Assembly: GCF_001667925.1 (NCBI RefSeq)
Contig: NZ_LZJR01000129.1
Coordinates: 1 to 64,000, forward strand
From: Mycobacterium sp. E2479
GTDB taxonomy: Bacteria > Actinomycetota > Actinomycetes > Mycobacteriales > Mycobacteriaceae
Reading direction: 5' to 3'
DNA length: 64,000 nt
The notes below the pieces were generated by a model. It searched no databases, was not told the DNA's origin, and saw only the letters and a list, made by a program, of their open reading frames with translations. The number at the start of each line of letters is the position of its first letter. Within the stretch, counting starts at the first letter, position 1. Position numbers and translations under genes: made by a program. This document shows positions 35,949 through 44,791 of the stretch, piece after piece.

Positions 35949-36760
35949 AGCGGCCCGCTACCCGGGTCGCCGACCTGCTCAATCCGGCGGCGTTGTTGTT
36001 GCCCGCCGCGAACGTGATCATGCAGTTGTCCCTGCCCGGGGTCGGCTATGGCGTGCTGGAGAGTCCCGTGGACAGCGGCAACGTCTACAAGCATCCGTTC
36101 AAGCGGGCCCGCACCACCGGCACGTATCTGGCTGCCGCCACCATCGGGACCGAGTACGACCGAGCGTTGATCTGCGCGGCAGTCGACACTGCCCACCGGC
36201 AGGTCCGGTCGACGTCGTCAAGTCCGGTGTCCTACAACGCTTTCGACCCAAAGTTGCAGCTGTGGGTGGCAGCGTGCCTGTACCGGTACTTCGTCGACCA
36301 ACACGAGTTCCTGCACGGTCCCCTGGACGACGCGACGGCCGATGCCGTCTACGCCGACGCGAAGCGGCTGGGCACCACGCTGCAAGTGCCCGAGCGGATG
36401 TGGCCGCTGGACCGGGCCGCCTTTGATGCGTACTGGAAACGCTCCCTCGACGAGCTGCGCATCGACCCGCCGGTACGCGAACATCTGCACGGCGTGGCGT
36501 CGTTGGCGTTCCTGCCGTGGCCGCTGCAGGTGCTGGCGGGCCCGTTCAACTTGTTCGCGACGACGGGTTTCCTGGCTCCCGAATTCCGGGCGTTGATGCA
36601 GCTGGACTGGTCGCCGCGCCAGCAGCGCCGGTTCGGCTGGCTGCTGACCGCCCTGCGGCTCGGCGATCGGCTGATCCCACATTCGGCCTGGATCTTCGGT
36701 TATCGGCTCTACTTGTGGGACATGCGGTCTCGCGCGCGCCAGGGCCGGCGGGTCGTCTAG
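35945..36760 (+). CDS. MpaB-like oxygenase (DUF2236)
   Basis: A 271-residue protein of the ER-bound oxygenase MpaB/MpaB'/Rubber oxygenase superfamily (Rv2237). Characteristic stretches are [15 protein letters not shown] and a [16 protein letters not shown] region with conserved Arg/His/Asp, normally close to a haem or metal site. The C-terminus is basic. I start at GTG 35945 ([12 protein letters not shown]); the frame is open far upstream but overlaps cobD in antisense. Substrate unknown. Confidence 0.8.
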   Translation: MKRPATRVADLLNPAALLLPAANVIMQLSLPGVGYGVLESPVDSGNVYKHPFKRARTTGTYLAAATIGTEYDRALICAAVDTAHRQVRSTSSSPVSYNAFDPKLQLWVAACLYRYFVDQHEFLHGPLDDATADAVYADAKRLGTTLQVPERMWPLDRAAFDAYWKRSLDELRIDPPVREHLHGVASLAFLPWPLQVLAGPFNLFATTGFLAPEFRALMQLDWSPRQQRRFGWLLTALRLGDRLIPHSAWIFGYRLYLWDMRSRARQGRRVV

Positions 36761-36831
36761 CCGACATCGGGGTACTCGGCCAGCGGCCCAATGATCGGCA
36801 AACCGCGCAAAGCGGACTAGCGTGGCAAGGC

Positions 36832-37227
36832 ATGACCTTTCCAGCGCTCAACCACGTCGCGGTCACGGTGCGCGACCTCGACATCAGCGGCCCGTGGTAT
36901 CGCAATCTGCTGGGCGCCGACCCAATCCTCGATGAGCACACCGGCGCCGGATTTCACCATCAGGTGTGGATGCTCGACGGGGGCACGATATTCGGCATCC
37001 ATCAGCACGACCACCCGGCACCCGACGAAGAGTTCAGCGAGCATCGCGTCGGGCTCGATCATGTCGGCTTCGGTTGCGCCAGCCGCGCCGAGCTCGAGAA
37101 CTGGGTCACCCGGTTGGGCGAACTGGACATCGAGCACGGCGGCATTGTGGATGCGCCGTACGGCTCGGGCTTGAGTTTTCGCGACCCCGACGGTATCGCC
37201 TTGGAGTTCTTCGCCCCGCCCGGCTGA
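36832..37227 (+). CDS. VOC/glyoxalase family protein
   Basis: A 131-residue vicinal oxygen chelate fold protein with two beta-alpha-beta-beta-beta modules. Likely metal ligands are H8 in LNHVAVTVRD, the second-module His in GLDHVGFG, and Glu in ALEFFAP. The start is ATG 36832. Such proteins include glyoxalases, dioxygenases and fosfomycin-resistance enzymes; sequence alone does not choose. It ends 5 bp before the convergent epoxide hydrolase. Confidence 0.8.
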   Translation: MTFPALNHVAVTVRDLDISGPWYRNLLGADPILDEHTGAGFHHQVWMLDGGTIFGIHQHDHPAPDEEFSEHRVGLDHVGFGCASRAELENWVTRLGELDIEHGGIVDAPYGSGLSFRDPDGIALEFFAPPG

Positions 37228-37232
37228 TCGGC

Positions 37233-38351
37233 TCAGCGCACCGTCGCGAAGAACGCACGGAGGTCCTGGACGAACAGCTCCGGTTGTTCGAATGCGGCGA
37301 AATGCCCGCCGTGCGGCATGTCCGTCCAGTGGGTGATGTTGTAGACCGGCTCGCACCAGCTACGTGGCGCCTTGAGCAGCTCCCCAGGGAAAGCCGCTAC
37401 GCCCGTTGGCAATTCGACACGGTCGCCGCCACCCCACACGGCGAAGCTCTCCCAGTACAGCCGCGCCGACGACGCGGCGGTGTTGGTCACCCAGTACACC
37501 ATCACGTTGTCGAGCAGCTCGTCGCGGCTGACGGCGTTTTCGGGGTGCCCGTCGCAATCGGCCCAGTCCCAGAACTTTTCGACGATCCAGGCCAGCTGTC
37601 CCACAGGCGAATCGGCCAGGCCGTAGCCCAGCGTTTGCGGGCGGGTCGACTGCTGCTTGGAATAGCCGGTGCCCCACTTGCGGTGGTTGGCCAATCCGGC
37701 CAGCGCTCGTTGCTCCTCGTCGGTCGGGTTCGTCAGCGAGTCCTTGGTGGCCCGCCCGACCGGCATGTTCAGGTGGATGGCCACGCAGTGGCCGACGTTA
37801 CGGCCGATCTGTGTCGTGACGGCGGCGCCCCAGTCGCCGCCCTGGGCGCCGTAGCGGTCGTACCCCAAACGCAGCATGAGCGTTTCCCATGTCTCGGCGA
37901 TCTTTTCCACACCCCAGCCGGTGTTCGTGGGTTTTCCGGAGAACCCGTATCCCGGAAGCGACGGACATACGACGTGAAAGGCGTCCTCGGCGCGTCCCGA
38001 GGCGGGGTTGGTCAACGGCTCGATCACCTTGTGGAACTCCACGATCGAACCGGGCCAGCCGTGCGTGATCACGAGCGGGAAGGCGTCGTCATGCGGCGAC
38101 CGCTGATGGATGAAATGGATGTCCAGACCGTCGATTTCGGTGGTGAACTGATCGAAACGGTTGAGCGCGGCCTCCCGCGCTCGCCAGTCGTAGTCGGTGG
38201 CCCAGTAGTCGGCCAGCTTGCGCGTGTAGGCCAACGGCACGCCCTGGCTCCAGTCGTCCACGCACTCGGCCTCCGGCCAACGCGTACGGGCCAGCCGCGA
38301 TCGTAGATCGTCGAGAACGTCGTCAGAAACGTCGATACGGAACGGTTTCAC
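37233..38351 (-). CDS. Epoxide hydrolase, EHN-domain type
   Basis: A 372-residue alpha/beta-hydrolase with the N-terminal EHN domain (about residues 1-108, starting MKPFRIDVSDDVLDDL), as in microsomal-type and juvenile-hormone epoxide hydrolases. The oxyanion motif is HGWPGS, the nucleophile Asp lies in GGDWGAAV, and the catalytic His is in DMPHGGHFAAFEQPE. The start is ATG 38351. The physiological epoxide is unknown. Confidence 0.88.
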   Translation of the reverse strand: MKPFRIDVSDDVLDDLRSRLARTRWPEAECVDDWSQGVPLAYTRKLADYWATDYDWRAREAALNRFDQFTTEIDGLDIHFIHQRSPHDDAFPLVITHGWPGSIVEFHKVIEPLTNPASGRAEDAFHVVCPSLPGYGFSGKPTNTGWGVEKIAETWETLMLRLGYDRYGAQGGDWGAAVTTQIGRNVGHCVAIHLNMPVGRATKDSLTNPTDEEQRALAGLANHRKWGTGYSKQQSTRPQTLGYGLADSPVGQLAWIVEKFWDWADCDGHPENAVSRDELLDNVMVYWVTNTAASSARLYWESFAVWGGGDRVELPTGVAAFPGELLKAPRSWCEPVYNITHWTDMPHGGHFAAFEQPELFVQDLRAFFATVR

Positions 38352-38438
38352 GCGTTCATACTGCTCCCGGCCGCGCGACCGACGGCACGCACCCCGGCGC
38401 GTCGGCCCTAGGCTTTCGTCGAGGCGGCGTCCGGCCCG

Positions 38439-39395
38439 TCAGAGTGCTCGCAGGCCACTGAGGGTTCTGCCTATCAGTTCACGTCGTTCGTCGATCGTCA
38501 TCGAGTCACCGAGGGGTGCGTGCACCCGCAGATAACCCTGTGTCACCAGTTCGCCGACCAGAAACCGCGTCGCACCGAGCGGCAGGGACAGACGGGCGGC
38601 GATCTCTGCGACCGATGGGCTCTGCACGCAATACGTCAGGATCTGGCCCCGCACATCGTTTCTCGGCCAGCGCGGTGGCTTCGATGTGGTGTTGAGCGCT
38701 TCGACCGGAGCCTCGAGTGCCAATTCGACGCCAGCGTCGGTACGGCCTCCCGTCAGCGCGTACGGCCGGACCAGGCTCGGCTCGTTCGCGGTTTCCCGTT
38801 CTGTGCCATCGTCGTCAGGCGCGTCGGAATGTTTCCCCCCGGCATGTGGCGAACTATGCGGTCCCATGTGGTGCTGCAGGAACCACAAGGCCTGGTCGGC
38901 GTGCACCGATGCGCGCAGCTCGCTGGAGACCACCTTGAGTACGGTGCGATCGGTGTCGATGACGAATGTGGTCCGTCTGACCGGTAGCAGCCGGGCCAGC
39001 AGGCCACGGCGCCGGGCGTGCCGGCCACGCCGGGCCTCGTCACGGGAGACGACGGATCGACGCAGCTTGGCGAACCTGCCTCGGCGCACCCCGAACAGCT
39101 CGGACACGACGCCGTCCGCGTCGGAGAGCAACGGATAGTCGAACGAGCGTTGTTGGGCGAAGTGGGCCTGCCTGTCGACGGTGTCGGTGCTGATGCCCAC
39201 GCGCTGGGCGCCCACCGTGACGAATTCATTGCTGAGGTCCCGGAAATGACAGGCCTGGGCTGTGCAGATCGGTGAGGACGCTAATGGGAAGAAGAACAGC
39301 ACAACCGGCCCGTCGGCAAGGAGCTCGGACAGCGCCCGGGGCCGACCGGTGTGATCAAACAGAGTGAAGTCAGGCGCCTTCTCGCCCGCGATCAT
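38439..39395 (-). CDS. Peroxiredoxin-DUF742 fusion protein
   Basis: A 318-residue two-domain protein. Residues 1-175 are a Bcp/PrxQ-like peroxiredoxin with FFPLASSPIC; peroxidatic C44 and a second C49 show the CxxxxC spacing, and S41 replaces the usual Thr. An Arg-rich insert (about 104-141) interrupts the fold. After an acidic linker, residues 207-318 match DUF742: VRPYALTGGRT, QSPSVAEIAARLSLPLG, LVGELVTQGYLRV. DUF742 normally stands alone in roadblock/small-GTPase operons. I start at ATG 39395 (MIAGEKAPDF), though the frame is open to 39647. Role unknown; thiol peroxidase coupled to a regulatory domain is inferred. Confidence 0.75.
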   Translation of the reverse strand: MIAGEKAPDFTLFDHTGRPRALSELLADGPVVLFFFPLASSPICTAQACHFRDLSNEFVTVGAQRVGISTDTVDRQAHFAQQRSFDYPLLSDADGVVSELFGVRRGRFAKLRRSVVSRDEARRGRHARRRGLLARLLPVRRTTFVIDTDRTVLKVVSSELRASVHADQALWFLQHHMGPHSSPHAGGKHSDAPDDDGTERETANEPSLVRPYALTGGRTDAGVELALEAPVEALNTTSKPPRWPRNDVRGQILTYCVQSPSVAEIAARLSLPLGATRFLVGELVTQGYLRVHAPLGDSMTIDERRELIGRTLSGLRAL

Positions 39396-39531
39396 CGGCA
39401 AAGAGTAACGCCGGGAAAGCTCGGCGCGAAGCACACTCGGATAATTCGGTATGTCAACGGGAGGTTGACGATTGTTACAAATTGTTTCGTCAGACGCGAA
39501 TGGCCCACGCGTCTGGGACGATTTCGAATTT

Positions 39532-39861
39532 ATGAAGCTCCTTCTGACCATTTCCAGTGTGGCCGTCGTGATTGGTTTGGCGGCGCCCGCGCACGCCGAT
39601 GACACCGACGACGCGTTCCTCGCATCGCTGAACTCCGCCGGCTTCACCTATAACGACCCGGCGCAGGTTATTCAGTCGGCCCATTACGTGTGCTCGGCGG
39701 CGAGCGGCGGCACGGCGATGGCGGATATCGCGAAGGCGATGACATCCAAAGCAGCCGCACTGACCGAGGAGAAGGCGGAGAAATTCACCGCCATCGCGGC
39801 CAGCGCCTATTGTCCGGACGCGATCTCGTCGACCACCACGACGACGGCCGCCAGTTCCTAA
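39532..39861 (+). CDS. DUF732 family secreted protein
   Basis: A 109-residue protein with a signal peptide (MKLLLTISSVAVVIGLAAPA, cleavage after AHA). The mature DUF732 domain has two cysteines (YVCSAAS and SAYCPD) expected to form a disulfide, and the motif LNSAGFTYNDPAQ typical of the family. A Thr/Ser-rich tail closes the protein. I start at ATG 39532 although no ribosome site is obvious. It is divergent from the peroxiredoxin fusion. Function unknown. Confidence 0.78.
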   Translation: MKLLLTISSVAVVIGLAAPAHADDTDDAFLASLNSAGFTYNDPAQVIQSAHYVCSAASGGTAMADIAKAMTSKAAALTEEKAEKFTAIAASAYCPDAISSTTTTTAASS

Positions 39862-39969
39862 GCGAGCGATTCTGCTCGGTCTTGCCGCCGCGCGCGATCG
39901 CCATGCTCCAGCGCGGCGTAGTCCGGATCCGCAAACGCGAAATCGATATTTAACTTGCGTTTTCGTTGG

Positions 39970-40041
39970 TGGGCGCGGACGGTATCGAACCGCCGACCGC
40001 TGGTGTGTAAAACCAGAGCTCTACCACTGAGCTACGCGCCC
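39970..40041 (-). tRNA. tRNA-Val (anticodon UAC)
   Basis: The minus strand folds as a 72-nt cloverleaf. The acceptor GGGCGCG pairs with CGCGCCC over 7 bp, with discriminator A and no encoded CCA. The D-arm is GCTC AGTGGTA GAGC. The anticodon stem CTGGT/ACCAG encloses TTTACAC, giving anticodon TAC. The T-arm is GGCGG TTCGATA CCGTC, with a G-T pair. It lies between the DUF732 gene and ahpE. Confidence 0.95.
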
Positions 40042-40099
40042 GTTGCCCCGGGCAGGCTACCCGTCCGAAGGCCAAGTTCCCAAAATCATCCAGCCCCTC

Positions 40100-40561
40100 T
40101 CAGCCCCGCAATGCCGCCAGGGCATCGGTCCAGAGCCGCTGGTCGCGGGACTCGCCGGGCTGTTTCATCTCGGCGAAGCGGATGACCCCGGATCGATCGA
40201 CGACGAACGTCCCGCGGTTGGAGTAGCCGGCGTCCTCGTTGAACACCCCGTAGCTCTTGCTGACCGCGCCATGAGGCCAGAAGTCCGACAGAAGCGGAAA
40301 CGTGAAGCCGCTGTCCAGCGACCACACCCGGTGCGTGGGCGGCGGTCCCACCGAGATCGCCAGCGCCGCGCTGTCGTCGTTTTCGAACTCGGGCAGGTGG
40401 TCGCGCAACTGGTCCAGCTCGCCCTGGCAGATCCCAGTGAATGCCAGCGGGAAGAACACCAGCAGCACGTTCTTGGCGTCCCTATAGGAGCTCAGCGTGA
40501 CGCGCTGTTGGTTCTGGTCGCGCAAAGTGAAATCCGGGGCGGCTGTGCCGACGGAAAGCAT
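40100..40561 (-). CDS. ahpE: One-cysteine peroxiredoxin AhpE
   Basis: A 153-residue thiol peroxidase, the length of M. tuberculosis AhpE (Rv2238c), reducing hydroperoxides and peroxynitrite. The active site is FFPLAFTGICQGELDQ with peroxidatic C45 and no second nearby cysteine, so it depends on mycothiol/mycoredoxin or an external thiol. The start ATG 40561 shares bases with the upstream DUF3052 stop (TGATG). Confidence 0.95.
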   Translation of the reverse strand: MLSVGTAAPDFTLRDQNQQRVTLSSYRDAKNVLLVFFPLAFTGICQGELDQLRDHLPEFENDDSAALAISVGPPPTHRVWSLDSGFTFPLLSDFWPHGAVSKSYGVFNEDAGYSNRGTFVVDRSGVIRFAEMKQPGESRDQRLWTDALAALRG

Positions 40562-40983
40562 CAACGCTTCCCGGCGCGGGATTTGGGCTGCACCAACCGG
40601 CTGGCGCTCCAGTCCCCCAGGTTGACCGACGAGGTGGGCATCAAACCTGCGGTGGGGGCAGACTCCGCGATTTCGGCCGGCAATACGTGTCCGGGCTTGC
40701 CGGTTTTGGGCGTCAGCACCCAGATCACGCCGTCCTCGGCCAGTGGGCCGATCGCATCCATCAATGTGTCCACCAGGTCGCCGTCACCGTCTCGCCACCA
40801 CAGCAGCACGACGTCGACTACCTCGTCGGTGTCTTCGTCGAGCAAGTCGCTGCCGCAGGCTTCCTCTACCGCGGCGCGGATCTCGTCATCGGTGTCTTCG
40901 TCCCAGCCCCACTCCTGGACAACCTGGTCCCGTTGGATGCCCAATTTGCGGGCGTAGCTCGGGGCGTGATCCGCCGCGACCAC
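40561..40983 (-). CDS. DUF3052 family protein
   Basis: A 140-residue acidic protein corresponding to Rv2239c. Conserved parts are LGIQRDQVVQEWGWDEDTDD and the strand VIWVLTPKTGKPGHV. The start GTG 40983 has a strong ribosome site (AAGGAGG). It is translationally coupled to ahpE downstream. Function unknown; the linkage suggests a redox role, but only by position. Confidence 0.85.
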   Translation of the reverse strand: MVAADHAPSYARKLGIQRDQVVQEWGWDEDTDDEIRAAVEEACGSDLLDEDTDEVVDVVLLWWRDGDGDLVDTLMDAIGPLAEDGVIWVLTPKTGKPGHVLPAEIAESAPTAGLMPTSSVNLGDWSASRLVQPKSRAGKR

Positions 40984-41066
40984 CGTGGAGCCTCCTTAAC
41001 GTCCGCGCGCTATGCGATTGGGCATTATCGTCGCACAGCCAGAACCTGGTCCATACTCCCGCATCA

Positions 41067-41618
41067 TCACGTTGCCAGGCACAGTTTCACCGCGTTCTTT
41101 TTCGTGTCATTGAGTTGGTCGACCCGCTTGTTGAATTCGCCGGTGCCGGCGTGGGTGCCGATGGCGTTCGCCACCGCCCGGGCGGCGTCGATGTAGGCGT
41201 TGAAGGCGTCTTTGATCTGCTGCGACATCGCATCGCTGAAGCTGTTGGCCACCGTGGTGGCGCTGTCGTTGAGGGCGTCGATGGCCGGCCCTTCGGTCGG
41301 GCCGGTGCCGCCGCCGGCGTTGAACGCCTTCACGAACTCGTTGGTCTTGTCGATCGCGTTCTTGCTGGTGGTGATCAGCGTGGCGCAGGCGGTGCGCACC
41401 GCCTTGGTGGTCAGCGATTGTTGCCGCTGGGATTCCCGGACGCTCGAGGTTACCGACGACGCGGACACCGACGCGGACACCGACTGCCGGTAGGCCGGCG
41501 CCACCTTGGTGTCGGGCGTCGCCGTGCCGTTGGTGACAGAGGTGCACCCGACGATGCCCATCAGCGCCACCGCGACACAACCCAGCGCCAACGCCCCGCG
41601 CCGGGGCAAAGCCTTCAC
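41067..41618 (-). CDS. Putative lipoprotein (Rv2240c-like)
   Basis: A protein of about 183 residues with an N-terminal lipoprotein signal: basic start, hydrophobic run ([14 protein letters not shown]) and lipobox IVGC. The mature part begins with a Ser/Val-rich low-complexity stretch ([14 protein letters not shown]) followed by a helical domain with two cysteines. I chose GTG 41618 because GAGG lies 5 bp upstream; the frame is open to 41693. Function unknown. Confidence 0.72.
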   Translation of the reverse strand: MKALPRRGALALGCVAVALMGIVGCTSVTNGTATPDTKVAPAYRQSVSASVSASSVTSSVRESQRQQSLTTKAVRTACATLITTSKNAIDKTNEFVKAFNAGGGTGPTEGPAIDALNDSATTVANSFSDAMSQQIKDAFNAYIDAARAVANAIGTHAGTGEFNKRVDQLNDTKKNAVKLCLAT

Positions 41619-41838
41619 CTGCGCCTCAGGGACGGCACCCCACCGGATGAGCACACGGCTGACGTTACCGGGTGGGTTGCGCGCCCGCCCCATACACGCC
41701 GAGTTGGGGTTCGCAGGCGAAGCTGCGTCGGGCTAGCCGACGGCGACTATCCGCGCGCCACACCAGTGCGGCACGATGGTGGGCAGGGTGCGAACCACCC
41801 ATTACGGCACACATTCCGCCAACAACAGGAGTAGTGCG

Positions 41839-44628
41839 TTGACAACTGAGTTCGTGCGCCACGATCTGGCCACAAACCCCCACAGCGCAACCGAACCCGA
41901 CCGCGTCCGGGTGATCCGCGAGGGGGTGGCTTCCTACCTACCCGACATCGATCCAGAAGAGACGTCGGAATGGCTGGAGTCCTTCGATGAACTGCTGGAG
42001 CGCTCCGGCCCGTCGCGGGCGCGTTACCTGATGCTGCGATTGCTGGAACGGGCCGGCGAGCAGCGCGTCGCCATCCCGTCGCTGACGTCCACCGATTACG
42101 TCAACACCATTCCGACCGAACTCGAGCCGTGGTTTCCCGGCGACGAGGATGTAGAACGGCGCTATCGCGCCTGGATCCGGTGGAACGCGGCGATCATGGT
42201 GCACCGCGCCCAGCGCCCGGGAGTCGGTGTGGGCGGCCACATTTCGACCTACGCCTCGTCGGCGGCGCTGTACGAGGTCGGGTTCAACCACTTCTTCCGC
42301 GGCAAATCGCACCCCGGCGGCGGTGACCAAATATTCATCCAGGGCCACGCGTCCCCGGGTATTTATGCCCGCGCCTTCCTGGAAGGCCGGTTGACCGCCG
42401 ACCGCCTGGACGGCTTCCGGCAGGAACACAGCCACGCCGCCGGCGGACTGCCCTCCTACCCGCACCCGCGGCTGATGCCCGACTTCTGGGAATTTCCCAC
42501 GGTCTCGATGGGCCTGGGTCCGCTCAATGCCATCTATCAGGCGCGGTTCAACCACTACCTGCACGACCGCGGCATCAAAGACACCTCCGATCAGCACGTG
42601 TGGTGCTTCCTGGGCGACGGCGAGATGGACGAGCCGGAAAGCCGCGGACTGCTGCACGTCGGCGCGCTCGAGGGATTGGACAACCTGACCTTCGTCGTCA
42701 ACTGCAACCTGCAGCGCCTCGACGGCCCGGTGCGTGGCAACGGCAAGATCATCCAAGAACTCGAGTCGTTCTTCCGCGGCGCCGGCTGGAACGTCATCAA
42801 GGTGGTGTGGGGCCGTGAGTGGGACGCCCTGCTGCACGCCGACCGCGACGGCGCGCTGGTGAATCTGATGAACAGCACACCCGACGGCGACTACCAGACC
42901 TATAAGGCCAACGACGGTGCGTACGTGCGGGACCACTTCTTCGGCCGCGATCCGCGCACCAAGGCGCTCGTGGAGCACATGACGGATTCCGAGATCTGGA
43001 ACCTCAAGCGCGGTGGCCACGACTACCGCAAGGTCTATGCCGCTTACCGGGCAGCCGTCGACCACAAAGGACAGCCGACGGTGATCCTGGCCAAGACCAT
43101 CAAGGGCTACTCGCTTGGCGCGCACTTCCAGGGCCGCAATGCGACGCACCAGATGAAAAAGCTTGCGCTACAGGATCTCAAGGACTTCCGCGATGCTATC
43201 CGGATTCCGATCAGCGATGCCCAGCTGGAAGAGGATCCCTATTTGCCGCCTTACTATCACCCCGGCCCGGATGCCGAGGAGATCCGCTACATGGTCGATC
43301 GCCGACGCACCCTCGGGGGTTTCCTGCCCGAGCGGCGGACCAAGACGAAGGCGCTGCGACTGCCGGGCCGCGAAATCTACGCCGCGCTGAAGAAGGGGTC
43401 GGGAAATCAGGAGGTCGCCACCACCATGGCGACGGTGCGGACATTCAAGGAAGTGTTGCGGGACAAGGAAGTTGGACCGCGCATCGTGCCGATCATTCCC
43501 GACGAGGCGCGCACCTTCGGGATGGACTCGTGGTTCCCGTCGCTGAAGATCTATAACCGCAACGGGCAGCTGTACACCGCAGTGGATGCCGAGCTGATGC
43601 TGGCCTACAAGGAAAGCGAAGGCGGGCACATCCTGCACGAGGGCATCAACGAGGCCGGGTCGGTCGGATCGTTCATCGCCGCGGGCACGTCATATGCGAC
43701 GCACAACGAGCCGATGATCCCGATCTACATCTTCTATTCGATGTTCGGCTTCCAGCGCACCGGCGACGGCCTGTGGGCCGCCGCCGACCAGATGACGCGC
43801 GGTTTCTTGCTCGGAGCCACCGCGGGGCGCACCACGCTGACCGGCGAGGGCCTGCAGCACGCCGACGGCCACTCGCTGCTGCTGGCCAGCACCAACCCGG
43901 CGGTGGTCGCCTACGACCCGGCTTTCGCCTACGAGATCGCCTACATCGTGGAGAGCGGCCTGGCCCGGATGTTCGGCGAGAACCCCGAGAACGTGTACTT
44001 CTACATCACCGTCTACAACGAGCCCTACGTCCAGCCGCCCGAGCCGGAGAATTTCGACCCCGAGGGCGTGTTGCGCGGCATCTACCGCTACCGCGCCGCG
44101 ACCGAACAGCGGACCAATAAGGCGCAGATCCTGGTGTCCGGGGTGGCGATGCCATCGGCGCTGAACGCCGCGGAGATGCTGGCCGAGGAGTGGGACGTCG
44201 CCGCCGACGTCTGGTCGGTGACCAGCTGGGGCGAGTTGAACCGCGACGGCGTTGCCGTCGACAGGGCGAGACTGCGCCATCCGGACCGGCCGGTCGACGT
44301 CCCGTACGTCACCCAGGTCCTGTCGAACACGAGCGGGCCGGTGGTCGCGGTCTCGGACTGGATGCGCGCGGTTCCCGAGCAGATCCGGCCCTGGGTGCCG
44401 GGCACCTACGTCACCCTGGGCACCGATGGGTTCGGCTTCTCCGACACCCGGCCGGCGGCGCGGCGGTACTTCAACACCGATGCCGAATCACAGGTGGTCG
44501 CTGTGCTGGAGGCGTTGGCACGGGACGGCGAGATCGACCCGTCGGTGCCGATCGCGGCGGCTCGCCAGTACAAGATCGACGACGTGTTGGCCGCGCCGGA
44601 GCAGACGTCCGACCCGGGCGTGGCCTGA
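41839..44628 (+). CDS. aceE: Pyruvate dehydrogenase E1 component
   Basis: A homodimeric thiamine-diphosphate E1 (Rv2241) that decarboxylates pyruvate and passes the acetyl group to DlaT, whose gene ends at 1086. The protein has 929 residues. The ThDP-Mg motif is [12 protein letters not shown], preceded by the substrate region [18 protein letters not shown] 41839 is preferred: AGGAG lies 8 bp upstream and the N-terminus [11 protein letters not shown] matches M. tuberculosis; the frame is open to 41776. A strong hairpin follows the stop. Confidence 0.96.
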   Translation: MTTEFVRHDLATNPHSATEPDRVRVIREGVASYLPDIDPEETSEWLESFDELLERSGPSRARYLMLRLLERAGEQRVAIPSLTSTDYVNTIPTELEPWFPGDEDVERRYRAWIRWNAAIMVHRAQRPGVGVGGHISTYASSAALYEVGFNHFFRGKSHPGGGDQIFIQGHASPGIYARAFLEGRLTADRLDGFRQEHSHAAGGLPSYPHPRLMPDFWEFPTVSMGLGPLNAIYQARFNHYLHDRGIKDTSDQHVWCFLGDGEMDEPESRGLLHVGALEGLDNLTFVVNCNLQRLDGPVRGNGKIIQELESFFRGAGWNVIKVVWGREWDALLHADRDGALVNLMNSTPDGDYQTYKANDGAYVRDHFFGRDPRTKALVEHMTDSEIWNLKRGGHDYRKVYAAYRAAVDHKGQPTVILAKTIKGYSLGAHFQGRNATHQMKKLALQDLKDFRDAIRIPISDAQLEEDPYLPPYYHPGPDAEEIRYMVDRRRTLGGFLPERRTKTKALRLPGREIYAALKKGSGNQEVATTMATVRTFKEVLRDKEVGPRIVPIIPDEARTFGMDSWFPSLKIYNRNGQLYTAVDAELMLAYKESEGGHILHEGINEAGSVGSFIAAGTSYATHNEPMIPIYIFYSMFGFQRTGDGLWAAADQMTRGFLLGATAGRTTLTGEGLQHADGHSLLLASTNPAVVAYDPAFAYEIAYIVESGLARMFGENPENVYFYITVYNEPYVQPPEPENFDPEGVLRGIYRYRAATEQRTNKAQILVSGVAMPSALNAAEMLAEEWDVAADVWSVTSWGELNRDGVAVDRARLRHPDRPVDVPYVTQVLSNTSGPVVAVSDWMRAVPEQIRPWVPGTYVTLGTDGFGFSDTRPAARRYFNTDAESQVVAVLEALARDGEIDPSVPIAAARQYKIDDVLAAPEQTSDPGVA

Positions 44629-44645
44629 CGCCCGCCGCTTTCCCG

Positions 44646-44701
44646 CGAGTGTGCGGCCAGCCGCACAGCCGCCGCCGAGCGTGCGGCTGGCCGCACACTC
44701 G
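44646..44701 (+). terminator. 21-bp perfect hairpin after aceE
   Basis: Arms 44646-44666 and 44681-44701 are perfect inverted repeats of 21 bp with a 14-nt loop, beginning 17 bp after the aceE stop. No U-tract follows. It should separate aceE from the mabR transcript. Confidence 0.75.
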
Positions 44702-44791
44702 ACACCCCCAAGCCACGGCTTGGCGGGTTCTTAAGAGCGCCAGGCGCCGCCTTTGGCGGAAACTTCTAGAAAAGACGCGTACGTTTTAGGG

